NCBI RefSeq assembly: GCF_010093025.1
Contig: NZ_CP048114.1
Location: 1,364,001-1,428,000, forward strand
Length of the DNA: 64,000 nt
From: Edaphobacter sp. 12200R-103
Lineage (GTDB): Bacteria; Acidobacteriota; Terriglobia; Terriglobales; Acidobacteriaceae
Direction of reading: 5' to 3'
The notes below the pieces were generated by a model. That model had not been told where the DNA came from and did no database searches. It saw only the letters and a program-made list of their open reading frames with translations. The position numbers and the translations under genes were made by a program. Of this stretch, positions 23,291 through 32,900 are shown piece by piece. Position 1 is the first letter of the stretch. Each line of letters starts with the position of its first letter.

Positions 23291-24478
23291 ATGAAGAGAT
23301 TTTCAAGAAGAGCGTTTGTTGAACTGTCAGCCGCTACCGCAGCAATTCTTGCGAAAGACAAACTATGGGCTGCCTCGATGCCGGGAGCGTATTCCCTGGT
23401 CGCATCGACAGACCGAAACCGGATCCTGAACGCGGCGAACCACTATCTCTCCGAGAAACCCATCACCGTTACGGCGGAACATTCCGACCGCAGTCCCGGC
23501 GGTCTGCACGACTTTTATTCCGAAGGCGACTACTGGTGGCCCGATCCGAAGAATCCTGGCGGCCCATACATCCGCAAAGACGGATTCAGCAATCCGGCAA
23601 ACTTCAACGCGCATCGCGAAGCGATGATCCGGCTCAGTCTGATCGTTCCGGCTCTGACCGCAGCGTGGCTGCTGACCCGGCAGAAGAAATACTCGGACCA
23701 CGCAGCAAGACATCTGCAGGCATGGTTCGTCGATCCGCGGACGAAGATGAATCCGAACCTGCAGTATGCCCAGGCTATCTTTGGAGTCAGCAAGGGAAGA
23801 GGCATTGGTATTATCGACACCCTGCACTTGGTTGAAGTAGTACGGGCCGCTACGCTGCTGGACCGCGGCGCTGTCCTCCGCGATGGCGCCGAAGTACGCC
23901 GCTGGTTTGCAGATTACCTGGAGTGGATGCGCACCTCAAAAAATGGCCAGGATGAGCGCGATGCAAAGAACAACCACGGTACCTGTTGGGTCCTGCAGGC
24001 TGGCGAGTTTGCCCGCTTTACTGGTAACTCGGATGTCATGCAGTGGTGCCGCGATCGCTTTCGCACAACCCTTGTACCAATGCAGATCGCTCCTGATGGA
24101 AGCCTGCCTCTGGAACTGGCTCGCACCAAACCTTACAGCTACTCTCTGTTCGACATGGACGTGCTCTGCGGAATCGCGCAGAGTCTCTCCACATCGCGCG
24201 AGAACCTGTGGAGCTTCTCAACACCCGATGGCCGCAGCCTGAAAAAGATGATGGAGTTCCTGTTTCCCTTCATCGACGATAAATCCAAGTGGCCATATGC
24301 TCATGACGTAGAACATTGGGACGACTTCCCCGTGCGAAATCCCGCACTGCTCTTCTCGGCAGTCGCCTACGACAAACCGGACTACATCACCGTGTGGAAG
24401 CGCCTGAATCCCAATCCCACCGTACCTGAGGTCATCAGAAACTTTCCCATCCGTCAGCCATTGCTCTGGATCTCGTAA
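23291..24478 (+). CDS. Exported alginate-lyase-family protein (PF05426, PL5-like)
   Basis: 395-residue protein with an N-terminal twin-arginine-like signal (RFSRRAFVELSAATAAILA), so probably exported. Family motifs include DYWWPDPKNPGGPYIRKDG early, then FNAHREAM, LQYAQAIFGVSKGRGIGIIDTLHLVEVV, and KNNHGTCWVLQAGEFARFTGN, where Asn-His is the conserved active-site element of the alginate lyase fold. Substrate is not certain; members act on alginate or other polyuronates. It sits divergent from the fad operon and upstream of other carbohydrate enzymes, suggesting use of uronate-rich polysaccharide. The start ATG at 23291 directly heads the signal. Confidence 0.85.
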   Translation: MKRFSRRAFVELSAATAAILAKDKLWAASMPGAYSLVASTDRNRILNAANHYLSEKPITVTAEHSDRSPGGLHDFYSEGDYWWPDPKNPGGPYIRKDGFSNPANFNAHREAMIRLSLIVPALTAAWLLTRQKKYSDHAARHLQAWFVDPRTKMNPNLQYAQAIFGVSKGRGIGIIDTLHLVEVVRAATLLDRGAVLRDGAEVRRWFADYLEWMRTSKNGQDERDAKNNHGTCWVLQAGEFARFTGNSDVMQWCRDRFRTTLVPMQIAPDGSLPLELARTKPYSYSLFDMDVLCGIAQSLSTSRENLWSFSTPDGRSLKKMMEFLFPFIDDKSKWPYAHDVEHWDDFPVRNPALLFSAVAYDKPDYITVWKRLNPNPTVPEVIRNFPIRQPLLWIS

Positions 24479-24489
24479 AACTAAAAAGA

Positions 24490-24519
24490 AAATCCGCTGC
24501 CGATATCAGCAGCGGATTT
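24490..24519. terminator. Bidirectional terminator between the lyase and GH105 genes
   Basis: AAATCCGCTGC (24490-24500) pairs with GCAGCGGATTT (24509-24519), an 11-bp perfect stem with an 8-base loop. Minus-strand readthrough gives TTCTTTTTAG, a good U-run for the GH105 gene. The plus side has CAGTTTCTG. Confidence 0.75.
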
Positions 24520-24550
24520 CAGTTTCTGACTTCGCAACAAAGATTGGAAC

Positions 24551-25801
24551 TTAGCGTTTACCGCCTGCAAGACGATTCATCTCGTAACCGGCCATCAGGA
24601 ATCCTCCGACACCGTAAACATGACTCGAAGAAGGCTTGAACTTACCCGGCTGCGCATCGACAGGCTGAATAGAGCCAAGACGCCCGTCAGCATATACATG
24701 CTGCAGCATTCCCTTCCATGACTTCTCCACCACAGGCAGATAGGTCTTGCGGTCGAGAATGTGCTCGTTGATACCGTACGCAATCGCATAAGTAAAGAAC
24801 GCGGAGCCCGAGATCTCGGGAAGCTCATACGCGTCGGGATCAAGCAGACCGGAACGCCACAGCCCATCCCTGCCCTGGATTGCCTTTACCTCTTCGGCCA
24901 TCTGGCGGAACTGCTCAACGTACTTCGCACGCGCCGGGTAGTTCTTAGGCATCACCTCAAGGACCTTCACCAATCCTCCCATCACCCAGCCATTTCCACG
25001 CGACCAGTAAAGATTCTTTCCGTTAGCCTGCTTCTGCGTAAGGTACCGTTCGTCTCTGAAGTAAAGATGGTCCTGCTGGTTGTAGAGGGTCCTTGAAGTC
25101 AGCCACCACTCGTGATCCATATAGTCGAGGTACTTCTTGTCTCCGGTAGCAACGTAAGTGCGAGCCAATACAGGAGGAGCCATATAGAGCGCGTCGCACC
25201 ACCACCACAGCAGTTTCGCAGGATCATCAGGACGAGCGATCAGCCGGTCCATAATCTCCTTTGTATTGGCCATGCGCTCGGACTTGCGCGAGCCCTTGGA
25301 GTCTTCAAGGTACAGAGCCATGTAGGCCTTGCCCATCGCCTGGTCGTCCGCATGAGGAAAACGGTTATCGAGCAGCTGCCAGTGCTCCTGTTCGGAGAAC
25401 TTCAACACCGCATCATGAAACTTCGAGTCGCCGGTCGTCTTCGAAGCCGCCAGCAGGCCATCGTAAAGCGCGGCATAGGTCCACAGTCGATTGAATGTAG
25501 GCTCAGCCACCTTCACCTGCCAGGATGCTACTTTTTCGACCACTGCTTGAATTGCCTTCGGCTTCAGCTCCGCAGAGATATCCGTTGCCAGCGGTCCGGG
25601 ATCGTCAGGAGCATCTCCCGATGACTTTGAGTCGGGAACAGGCTTCTTCGCTGTCTGCGAGGTGGAAGCCGCCTGCGCAAAGGTGTAGGTGTTGCAGGCT
25701 GCCACTGTGCAAAAGACCAGCAGGCCAGCCATTCCAGCTCGCCGTGCAAAAGAAAAATACGACAGCGGGAGACGAAAAGATCGTTGTTCCGCGAACAGCA
25801 T
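24551..25801 (-). CDS. Unsaturated glucuronyl/rhamnogalacturonyl hydrolase, GH88/GH105 family
   Basis: 416-residue protein with an N-terminal hydrophobic signal (FARRAGMAGLLVFCTVAAC..., mature from about 45). The alpha/alpha-barrel GH88/105 motifs are present: LLWWWCDALYMAPPVLARTYVATGDKKYLDYMDHEWW, then NLYWSRGNGWVMGGLVKVLE, where Trp-Ser-Arg-Gly-Asn-Gly-Trp is the family mark. The C-terminus SSSHVYGVGGFLMAGYEM is also typical. These enzymes remove the unsaturated uronate made by polysaccharide lyases, which fits the neighbouring PL5-like gene. A Cys at the end of the signal (VAACNTY) could make it a lipoprotein. It lies 18 bases downstream of the ROK regulator gene, probably in one operon. 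Confidence 0.9.
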   Translation of the reverse strand: MLFAEQRSFRLPLSYFSFARRAGMAGLLVFCTVAACNTYTFAQAASTSQTAKKPVPDSKSSGDAPDDPGPLATDISAELKPKAIQAVVEKVASWQVKVAEPTFNRLWTYAALYDGLLAASKTTGDSKFHDAVLKFSEQEHWQLLDNRFPHADDQAMGKAYMALYLEDSKGSRKSERMANTKEIMDRLIARPDDPAKLLWWWCDALYMAPPVLARTYVATGDKKYLDYMDHEWWLTSRTLYNQQDHLYFRDERYLTQKQANGKNLYWSRGNGWVMGGLVKVLEVMPKNYPARAKYVEQFRQMAEEVKAIQGRDGLWRSGLLDPDAYELPEISGSAFFTYAIAYGINEHILDRKTYLPVVEKSWKGMLQHVYADGRLGSIQPVDAQPGKFKPSSSHVYGVGGFLMAGYEMNRLAGGKR

Positions 25802-25819
25802 AGAAGAGTTCCTTTCAGT

Positions 25820-26992
25820 TCAGTTGAGACCTTGATTCATAACCAGTGCAACCGCGCTGCGTAGTCGCGCTGTGTTGCCCTCAAACGAGGGACGAAGCTT
25901 CGGTGCGTTCGAAAAAGCATTCTGCTTCAGCTCTTCTTCGATCTTTGGGCCAAAGAGATGCCATGCGCTTGTAATATCGCCCACGATCACAATCTCATTG
26001 GGCGCCAGGGCCGAAGCAATCATCCTCAGACCTCTTCCCAGGAAGCGGGACATCTTTTCAAGCGCCTTCAACGCATCAGGATCGTCTGCCTGCGCCAGCT
26101 TGATCAGTGCTGCAAAGCTCGAAGGGGCCCTGCGGCCGCTGATCTCCGCGTAGTAGCGCAAACCCGCGCGATTGGAGGCAACAGTCTCCCAGCAACCGCG
26201 GGAACCGCACCCACAGGAATGGCCATCGTGCTGCATCTCCACATGGCCAAACTCGCCGGCCATGCCGTTTGCGCCGCGAAGCAGCCTTCCATTGGAAAAG
26301 ATCCCGGTGCCGATTCCCTCTGACACATTCACCACCACAAGATCGTTTAGCCCATCGCTGTCCCCGAACCAGACCTCGGACAGAGCACAGGCATTGGCTA
26401 CGTTCTCCATCTCGACGCGCAGGCCTGTTGCCCGATGGATCTTCGATTGGAGGCTCTGCATCGGCCAGTTCACGTTCGGCGCGAAGATCGGCCGCTTCTG
26501 TTTCGGATCGGCACGCCCGGGAAGACTGATTCCGATTCCATCAAAGGATTTGTCCGCATGGTCGGCCATGAGCTTCCGAATGGCGGTAACGATCGAGGTG
26601 ATCGCCTTATCGGGATCGCCGGGCAGATCGACCACATTCTGCGCAACGATCTTTCCTCCAAGATCGGTAACAGCCACTGTCGTCTGCGATGGATGAATAT
26701 CCAGCGCAATCACCGCCCGTTGATGGTTCAGCTCCAGAAAGGTAGGACGGCGTCCTCGCGGCAACCTCCCCGTCGAACCTTCGAGGATCCAACGCTCGCG
26801 GATCAGATCCTCAACGATCAGAGAGATCGTGCTTCGCTGAAGCCCCGAGACACGGGCCAGATCTGCACGGGATATCGGCTGTCTCGTGCGAATCAGATTG
26901 AAGACAAGGTTCCGATTGATCTGCCGGGGAGTCTTATTGGAAGCGCTTTGCTTCCGTGTAAAGGTAAACGGTTGTGGTGGCGGTGTAGGCAT
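25820..26992 (-). CDS. ROK-family transcriptional regulator (NagC/XylR type)
   Basis: 390-residue sugar-responsive repressor. The N-terminal winged helix (RNLVFNLIRTRQPISRADLARVSGLQRSTISLIVEDLIRERWI) binds DNA. The following ROK domain contains VIALDIHPSQTTVAVTDLGGK (phosphate-1-like loop) and the zinc-binding cluster GHVEMQHDGHSCGCGSRGCWETVAS, with Cys-X-Cys-Gly-X2-Gly-Cys. The gene reads into the GH105 gene on the minus strand and diverges from the GH2 gene. It is the likely controller of this sugar region. Its ligand cannot be read from the sequence. Confidence 0.92.
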   Translation of the reverse strand: MPTPPPQPFTFTRKQSASNKTPRQINRNLVFNLIRTRQPISRADLARVSGLQRSTISLIVEDLIRERWILEGSTGRLPRGRRPTFLELNHQRAVIALDIHPSQTTVAVTDLGGKIVAQNVVDLPGDPDKAITSIVTAIRKLMADHADKSFDGIGISLPGRADPKQKRPIFAPNVNWPMQSLQSKIHRATGLRVEMENVANACALSEVWFGDSDGLNDLVVVNVSEGIGTGIFSNGRLLRGANGMAGEFGHVEMQHDGHSCGCGSRGCWETVASNRAGLRYYAEISGRRAPSSFAALIKLAQADDPDALKALEKMSRFLGRGLRMIASALAPNEIVIVGDITSAWHLFGPKIEEELKQNAFSNAPKLRPSFEGNTARLRSAVALVMNQGLN

Positions 26993-27092
26993 CGTCTTTC
27001 TCTTCGAAAAATAAAGATACAGCAGTCATGCAGTCGTTGGATTTTGGCTTGTTCCAGGATGCACTCCATTGCCTGGCTTCGGCGCCTGAAAC

Positions 27093-27122
27093 TTGACATG
27101 GAAGATGACGTGTCTTTATACC
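27093..27122 (+). promoter_or_regulatory. Sigma-70-type promoter for the GH2 gene
   Basis: TTGACA at 27093-27098 and TATACC at 27117-27122 are 18 bases apart (17 if TTATAC is taken). This is an almost consensus promoter about 110 bases ahead of the GH2 ATG at 27234, inside the 241-base divergent gap with the ROK gene. The gap is where a ROK operator would be expected; I saw no clear palindrome. Confidence 0.55.
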
Positions 27123-27233
27123 ACTGACAGCCCGGCATTTTGTAGATGCTCTGAATTATATCTCTCAGAAGCAGCCAAATCTGTCGGCACTTCCCTCATG
27201 GAAGCGATCCCCTCTGGAGCACCTAAGGCCGCC

Positions 27234-29744
27234 ATGTTGACTCGCCGAACCTTCATCAAGAGCAGCGCACTTGCTGCATCTGCATCGACACTCTCTCGTT
27301 CCACGCTTGGCGCTTCACTGGCGCATCTGGTCGACGACACCCCGGCAAGCGAAAAGAAAACCATCCGGCTCTCTTCCGGCTGGGAGTTTCTTCGCGAACC
27401 TTTGGGTGGACTATGGGAGGTCTGGCACAGCAAAGAGATTGCAACATGGCAGGCGATCGAGATGCCGCACTGTTTCAATGCCTACGACGGCTGCGATCCT
27501 GACGTTCCCGCTTACCGCGGCAATGGATGGTACCGACTTCATCTGCCTGTGGCCAATCCGTATCCGAACGGTCGCACGCTGCTTCATTTCGAAGGCGCAG
27601 GGCAGGCAACGACCGTCTATGTTGGCAACACTCCCGTAGGCCACCACGTCGGCGGCTACGACGAGTTTATCTTCGATATTACCGATGCGGTTGAGCAACA
27701 CCGTTCGACATCTCATTCCAATGGTCAACAGAAGGGGCCCGAAGTTCCCATTGCTGTCCTCTGCGATAACTCCAGAGACCTTGATCGCATGCCGTCCGAT
27801 CTCAGTGACTTTACCCTCTACGGCGGGCTCTACCGGCACGTCAATCTCGTCTATGTCCCCGCCGTTTCCCTGGAACAGCTCCACGTCAAGGTTGACCTAC
27901 CTCGTGCAGACTCCTCAGCGGAAGTCAGGATCGTCGGCACCGTCTATAACCCTGCTGGCAACACCACGCCCATCACCCTTGCGTTGGAGATCGTCTCTTC
28001 CGACGGCAAAACCATCCACACAGAGCGCGTAACGAAGATGCCATGGCCGGGAGAGGCGCTTCTCTCGCGCTTCGTTCTCAACAAACCTCAGCGATGGAGC
28101 CCCTCCACTCCCCTGCTCTACCAATGTCGGGTGACTGTTACAACTTCCGCTGGCGAGTACACTGCGCACGAGACCTTTGGAGTCCGCCACACGGAGTGGG
28201 TTGACCATGGCCCCTTCAAGCTGAATGGTGAGCGGCTTCTGCTTCGTGGCACGCATCGTCATGAGGATCACGCCGGCTATGCCGCAGCGATGCCCGATGA
28301 TCTGATCGAGCAGGAGATGACACTTATCAAAGAGATGGGCGTCAACTTCATCCGTCTGGCTCACTATCAGCAGTCTCGTCGCGTGGTCGAACTCTGTGAT
28401 CGACTCGGAATTCTAGTCTGGGAAGAGGTTCCCTGGTGCCGCGCCGGAATCGGCGGCGAAACTTTTCAGGAGATGGGACGCCGTACCCTGCGGAACATGA
28501 TCGCCCAACACTTCAACCACCCCAGCATCCTCCTCTGGGGCCTGGGAAATGAGGATGACTGGCCGACGGAATACCCCGAGGTTAATCACGAAAAGATTCG
28601 CGCTTATCTCACCGAGCTTCGCGATCTCTCACACCAGCTGGATCCATCACGCATAACTACCATCCGGCGGTGTGACTTTGCCCGCGACATCCCCGACGTC
28701 TACTCCCCTTCCATCTGGGCAGGCTGGTACAGCGGAACCTACACCGAATATCAGAAATCTCTGGAGACACAGCGCGAACGCGTCAAACATCTGTTTCATG
28801 CCGAATGGGGAGCCGACAGCCACGCCGGACGGCACTCCGAGAGTCCTGACAAGGTGCTGGCAGAGATCGCCACCGGCCACGGCACCGATGAGCGAGGGCT
28901 TGCATACCTCAATACCGGCGGCGAGGCCCGTGTCTCCCGTGATGGCGACTGGTCTGAAACCTACGCCTGCAATCTCTTCGACTGGCACCTCAAGGTGCAA
29001 GAGACGCTGCCCTGGTTTACAGGCTCGGCTCAGTGGGTCTTCAAGGACTTCACTACTCCGCTGCGGGTTGAAAACCCGGTCCCTCGCGTCAACCAGAAGG
29101 GCGTCGTAACCCGCGACATGCAGAAAAAGGAGTCCTATTACGTCTTCCAGTCCTATTGGACCGACCAGCCCATGGCACACATCTACGGCCACTCATGGCC
29201 CATCCGCTGGGGCGCCATAGGTGAGAAGAAGATGGTCAAGGTCTATTCCAACTGCGAGACGGCTGAGCTCTTCGTCAATGGCGTCTCTGCCGGTATCCGA
29301 AGGCGCGACAGCCAGAACTTCCCTGCCGCCGGGCTCCGCTGGATGGTCGCTTTTGTTGATGGAGCAAACAAACTCCGGGTCGAAGCCAGCCAGGGTTCCA
29401 CCACCATCTCCGATGAGATCGAGTTCCTTTACGAGACCAGAAGCTGGGGTCCACCCACGACTCTGAAGCTCGCAGAGGTCCATCGCACCGATAACAACGT
29501 CACGGTCGAGGCCACGCTCCATGACGCCAAAAGCATTCTCTGCCTCGATGCGCGCAATCGCGTGCGCTTCACGATCGCCGGCGATGGCAGGCTGATCGAC
29601 AATCTTGGCACTCCCACAGGGTCGCGTGTCGTGGAGCTTTCGAATGGCCGCGCCCGGATCAGAATCGCACACAGTCGGCCGGGGCAAGCTGCAGTTGCGG
29701 TCAAAGCTGATGGAATCTCCGCCGCTCTCCTCCAGTTCTCATAA
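27234..29744 (+). CDS. Glycoside hydrolase family 2 enzyme (beta-galactosidase/glucuronidase-like), exported
   Basis: 836-residue GH2 enzyme. The N-terminal Tat-type signal is LTRRTFIKSSALAASAST. Domains: jelly-roll sugar-binding domain with NGWYRLHLPV, then Ig-like domain (TTPITLALEIVSSDGK), then the TIM barrel. The acid/base is in LLWGLGNEDDW (Glu after Asn) and the nucleophile is in LFHAEWGADSHAGRH. An Ig-like domain follows. The barrel start FGVRHTEWVDHGPFKLNGERLLLRGTHRHEDHAGY is the family signature. Exact sugar cannot be read. The ATG at 27234, with AAGG upstream, heads the Tat signal; longer frames from 27093 are not supported because the promoter lies there. Confidence 0.92.
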   Translation: MLTRRTFIKSSALAASASTLSRSTLGASLAHLVDDTPASEKKTIRLSSGWEFLREPLGGLWEVWHSKEIATWQAIEMPHCFNAYDGCDPDVPAYRGNGWYRLHLPVANPYPNGRTLLHFEGAGQATTVYVGNTPVGHHVGGYDEFIFDITDAVEQHRSTSHSNGQQKGPEVPIAVLCDNSRDLDRMPSDLSDFTLYGGLYRHVNLVYVPAVSLEQLHVKVDLPRADSSAEVRIVGTVYNPAGNTTPITLALEIVSSDGKTIHTERVTKMPWPGEALLSRFVLNKPQRWSPSTPLLYQCRVTVTTSAGEYTAHETFGVRHTEWVDHGPFKLNGERLLLRGTHRHEDHAGYAAAMPDDLIEQEMTLIKEMGVNFIRLAHYQQSRRVVELCDRLGILVWEEVPWCRAGIGGETFQEMGRRTLRNMIAQHFNHPSILLWGLGNEDDWPTEYPEVNHEKIRAYLTELRDLSHQLDPSRITTIRRCDFARDIPDVYSPSIWAGWYSGTYTEYQKSLETQRERVKHLFHAEWGADSHAGRHSESPDKVLAEIATGHGTDERGLAYLNTGGEARVSRDGDWSETYACNLFDWHLKVQETLPWFTGSAQWVFKDFTTPLRVENPVPRVNQKGVVTRDMQKKESYYVFQSYWTDQPMAHIYGHSWPIRWGAIGEKKMVKVYSNCETAELFVNGVSAGIRRRDSQNFPAAGLRWMVAFVDGANKLRVEASQGSTTISDEIEFLYETRSWGPPTTLKLAEVHRTDNNVTVEATLHDAKSILCLDARNRVRFTIAGDGRLIDNLGTPTGSRVVELSNGRARIRIAHSRPGQAAVAVKADGISAALLQFS

Positions 29745-29820
29745 AGTCGGTATCCGCACAATCTTTGGAAGACGCCGAAGCCCATTCCGGGATTATTTTG
29801 ACAATTTTCGTTCGCATGCA

Positions 29821-29850
29821 TTGACAATTGTTTGCTCAACGAACTATCTT
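29821..29850 (+). promoter_or_regulatory. Promoter upstream of the TonB-dependent receptor
   Basis: TTGACA (29821-29826) and TATCTT (29845-29850) are 18 bases apart. The same nine bases TTGACAATT also occur at 29798, 23 bases earlier, so the region may hold two overlapping -35 elements or a duplicated regulator site. The leader is about 70 bases. Confidence 0.5.
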
Positions 29851-29898
29851 TCAGCCGTCCCCATAATTATGTCTTGGGCCTGCTAGTGGACCACAAGA

Positions 29899-29908
29899 CA
29901 AACGTTTG
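29899..29908 (+). promoter_or_regulatory. Palindrome CAAACGTTTG just before the receptor ribosome site
   Basis: CAAACGTTTG is a perfect 10-base palindrome with central CG, a shape often used by LacI-family repressors. It lies just 5' of the AGGAGG ribosome site (29913-29918) for the ATG at 29925. No LacI gene is in the window, so binding is speculative. Confidence 0.3.
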
Positions 29909-29924
29909 ACTTAGGAGGCAGTTA

Positions 29925-32900
29925 ATGCATAGACCCTTGTTCTCTCGGGGCTGGAGATTCGTCCTGTTCGCTATTTTGGCGGTACTGGTCGGGCCTCTGG
30001 CACACGCACAGTTAAGTACAGCCACACTCTCCGGAACCGTTATGGATTCCAGCGGAGCCGTCATCCCTGGTGCCACCATCACCCTCACGCAAACCGATAC
30101 CAACTTCGTTCGTGTCGCAAAGAGCAAGGACGATGGCTCCTACCGTGAGGAGTTCCTTCCCGTCGGTCCCTACAAGGTCACCGTCAATGCCACTGGCTTC
30201 AAGAGCCTTGAGCAGAGCGGAATCGTCCTCTCCGTAATGCAAAACGCATCCATCAACTTCACGCTTGAGATCGGCGGAACTACCGAGACCATCAGCGTCA
30301 GCGCCGACGTCCCCCTGGTCAATCTGGGAAACTCCACTCTTGGCCAGAGCGTTTCAAATGAGGAGATTGACAACCTTCCCCTGGTTAACCGGGACACATC
30401 GCGCCTTCTTCAGCTCATCCCTGGCGTGCAGAAGGTCGACACGGTCAACAACCTCGGCTACCAGGAGCTGAAGGTTCTGGTGAACGGCTCGACCGATGGC
30501 TTCGTTGGCCAGGTCGCCTATTACCTCGATGGCGGTCTCAACATGACCGGACTGCGCAACAGCGGCAACCAGGTCCCCAATCCTGACGCCATCAGCCAGT
30601 TCAACGTGGTCACCAACAACTTCAGCGCTCAGCTCGGCAAGTATTCCTCAGCCGTAGTCAGCGTCATCACCAAGAGCGGTACCAACAAATTCCATGGATC
30701 GCTGTTTGAGTTCTTCCGTGACAGAAACTTCAACGCCGTAGCCCACAACGCGGGGGCAAACGCCATCAAGAGCCCCTACAACCTCAATCGCTTCGGCGGA
30801 ACCTTCGGTGGGCCTTTCCGTCACGATAAGGACTTCTTCTTCGGAAGCGTCGCGGCCTATCGCTTCAGAACCGCCGCAACCAACAGCGGCAATCTTCCCA
30901 GCGCCGCTCAGATCGCAGGTGATTTCTCCGAGAACCTGCCCACCGACATCACCAAGTGCACCGACACTCCTTCAAAGGACGACAACACCCACATCAAGTT
31001 CCTTGCCTGCGACCCGGCTACCGGAAAGCCCTTCCCCGGCAATAAAATTCCTTCCAACCGGATCGATCCCACCGCGGTCAATATCCTCAACTACCTCACG
31101 ACTGCACTCAATAAGGAACAGAAGCAGCCCTTCCGCACTGGCGACACTCCCTATACGTATCGCGTCCTTGAGTCGACACCGCAGCAGAACGAAGAGTACC
31201 TGATCAAGACCGATCATCAGATCAATGCCGCACATCGCCTGACCCTGAGCTATTTCCTGCTCAACTACAGTGTTCGTCAGAACCTGGGCGGATTCACGCA
31301 GGCATGGTCCTACTCCGACTATGCCAATAAGCAGCAGAACGCTAATATCAGCGACGTCTGGACCGTCAGCCCACGCACCGTCAATCAGCTCTGGCTCAGC
31401 TACACTCGCCAGAACGGCGGCCGTAACCCCGTCCCGAACAACAGCACCTTGGCGGACTTCGGCTCCGACTTCGGTGTAGTCGGAACGCCCTCGCGTCCCA
31501 ACATCAGCGTGGGTGGCGTGCAGGGCTTTTCACTTACCCAGGCCATCACCGGCCCCAAGGCCGGCGCCAACGTCTACGCCATTCGTGACGTACTGACCAC
31601 GACACGTGGCAAGCACTCTTTCTACTTCGGTGGTGAGTTCGGCCTGGAAAAGGACTTCCAACTCACCTCTCTCAATAATTACGGATCGTTTACCTTCTCG
31701 ACCACCAACGGAGCCAAGTTCGACCGCACCACCAATGGCCTCTCGGATTTCATCATGGGAATCCCGGTCACGATGGGTCAGGACACTGGTCTCTATGCCA
31801 ATGCAAACTGGTTCAACATCGCAGGGTTCGCACAGGACGACTGGCGCATTCTTCCGCGTCTGACCATCAACCTCGGCATCCGTTATGACTGGCAACAGGC
31901 GCCCACGGACCCTCAGCGCATGCAGACCAACTTCAGCCCCGGCGTGCAGTCGCATGCCTTCTCTGACGTCAGCATTATCGGAACCGCGAAGAAGCTCGCT
32001 CCTCTGGGCATGCTCTTCCCTGGCGACCCCGGTGTTCCGAAGGGTGGAGCATTCACCCCCCTCAACCACGTCTCGCCCCGCGTAGGCTTCGCCTATGACC
32101 CGTACGGCGACGGCAAGACCGTCATCCACGGAGCCGCCGGTCTCTTCTTCGGTGGTATCTCCGGCAATGAGTGGGAGTTTCCCTCGAACTACGCCCCCTA
32201 CGCCGTGCGGAATACTTACCGTAACGTCACCTCCCTTACCCATCCTTATTCCAACGATCCGACTGAATTCCCGACCGGAACGAATCCCTATCCGGAACTG
32301 GCCTTCGACTACAAAAACAGCAAAGCAACCTTCCTTCCGCTCAACCAGGTCGTTGCCTTCGATCCGAACTACCGCTGGCCGTACTCCATCCAGCTCAACT
32401 TCGGATTCCAGCAGCAGCTTGGCAACGGCTTTGCCTTCGGAGCCAGCTACGTCGGTTCTCTCAGCCGCAAGCTTCCTCTCTACAACGACATCAACGGACC
32501 AGTCTTCAACGTAACCGCGCAGGGCACCAGTGGAGCCAGCTGCGCCGACAAATCGCAGGCCTGCGGCTATGCCAACAGCAGCAGCACGGTTAACAATCGC
32601 CGGCGTCTCAACTCCATGTTCGGAAATTCGGCTGCGGACCCGATGTACAGCAATGTCTGGATCATCCGTTCCAACCAGAACTCCAACTACAACGCCCTGC
32701 AGGTCGTCGTGGAGCAGCGCATCACGCATCACATCAGCGCGCGCGGCTACTACACCTGGAGCAAGAACCTGCAGAGCAACTCGCTCGACAGCACCAGCGG
32801 CCTCAACGGTGTCTTCGTTGATGCCAACTATCCCCAGCTCGAGTATCGCCAGCGCGCCTCCGAGGATCGCCGCCACATGATGACGATGTCCTTCGTGTGG

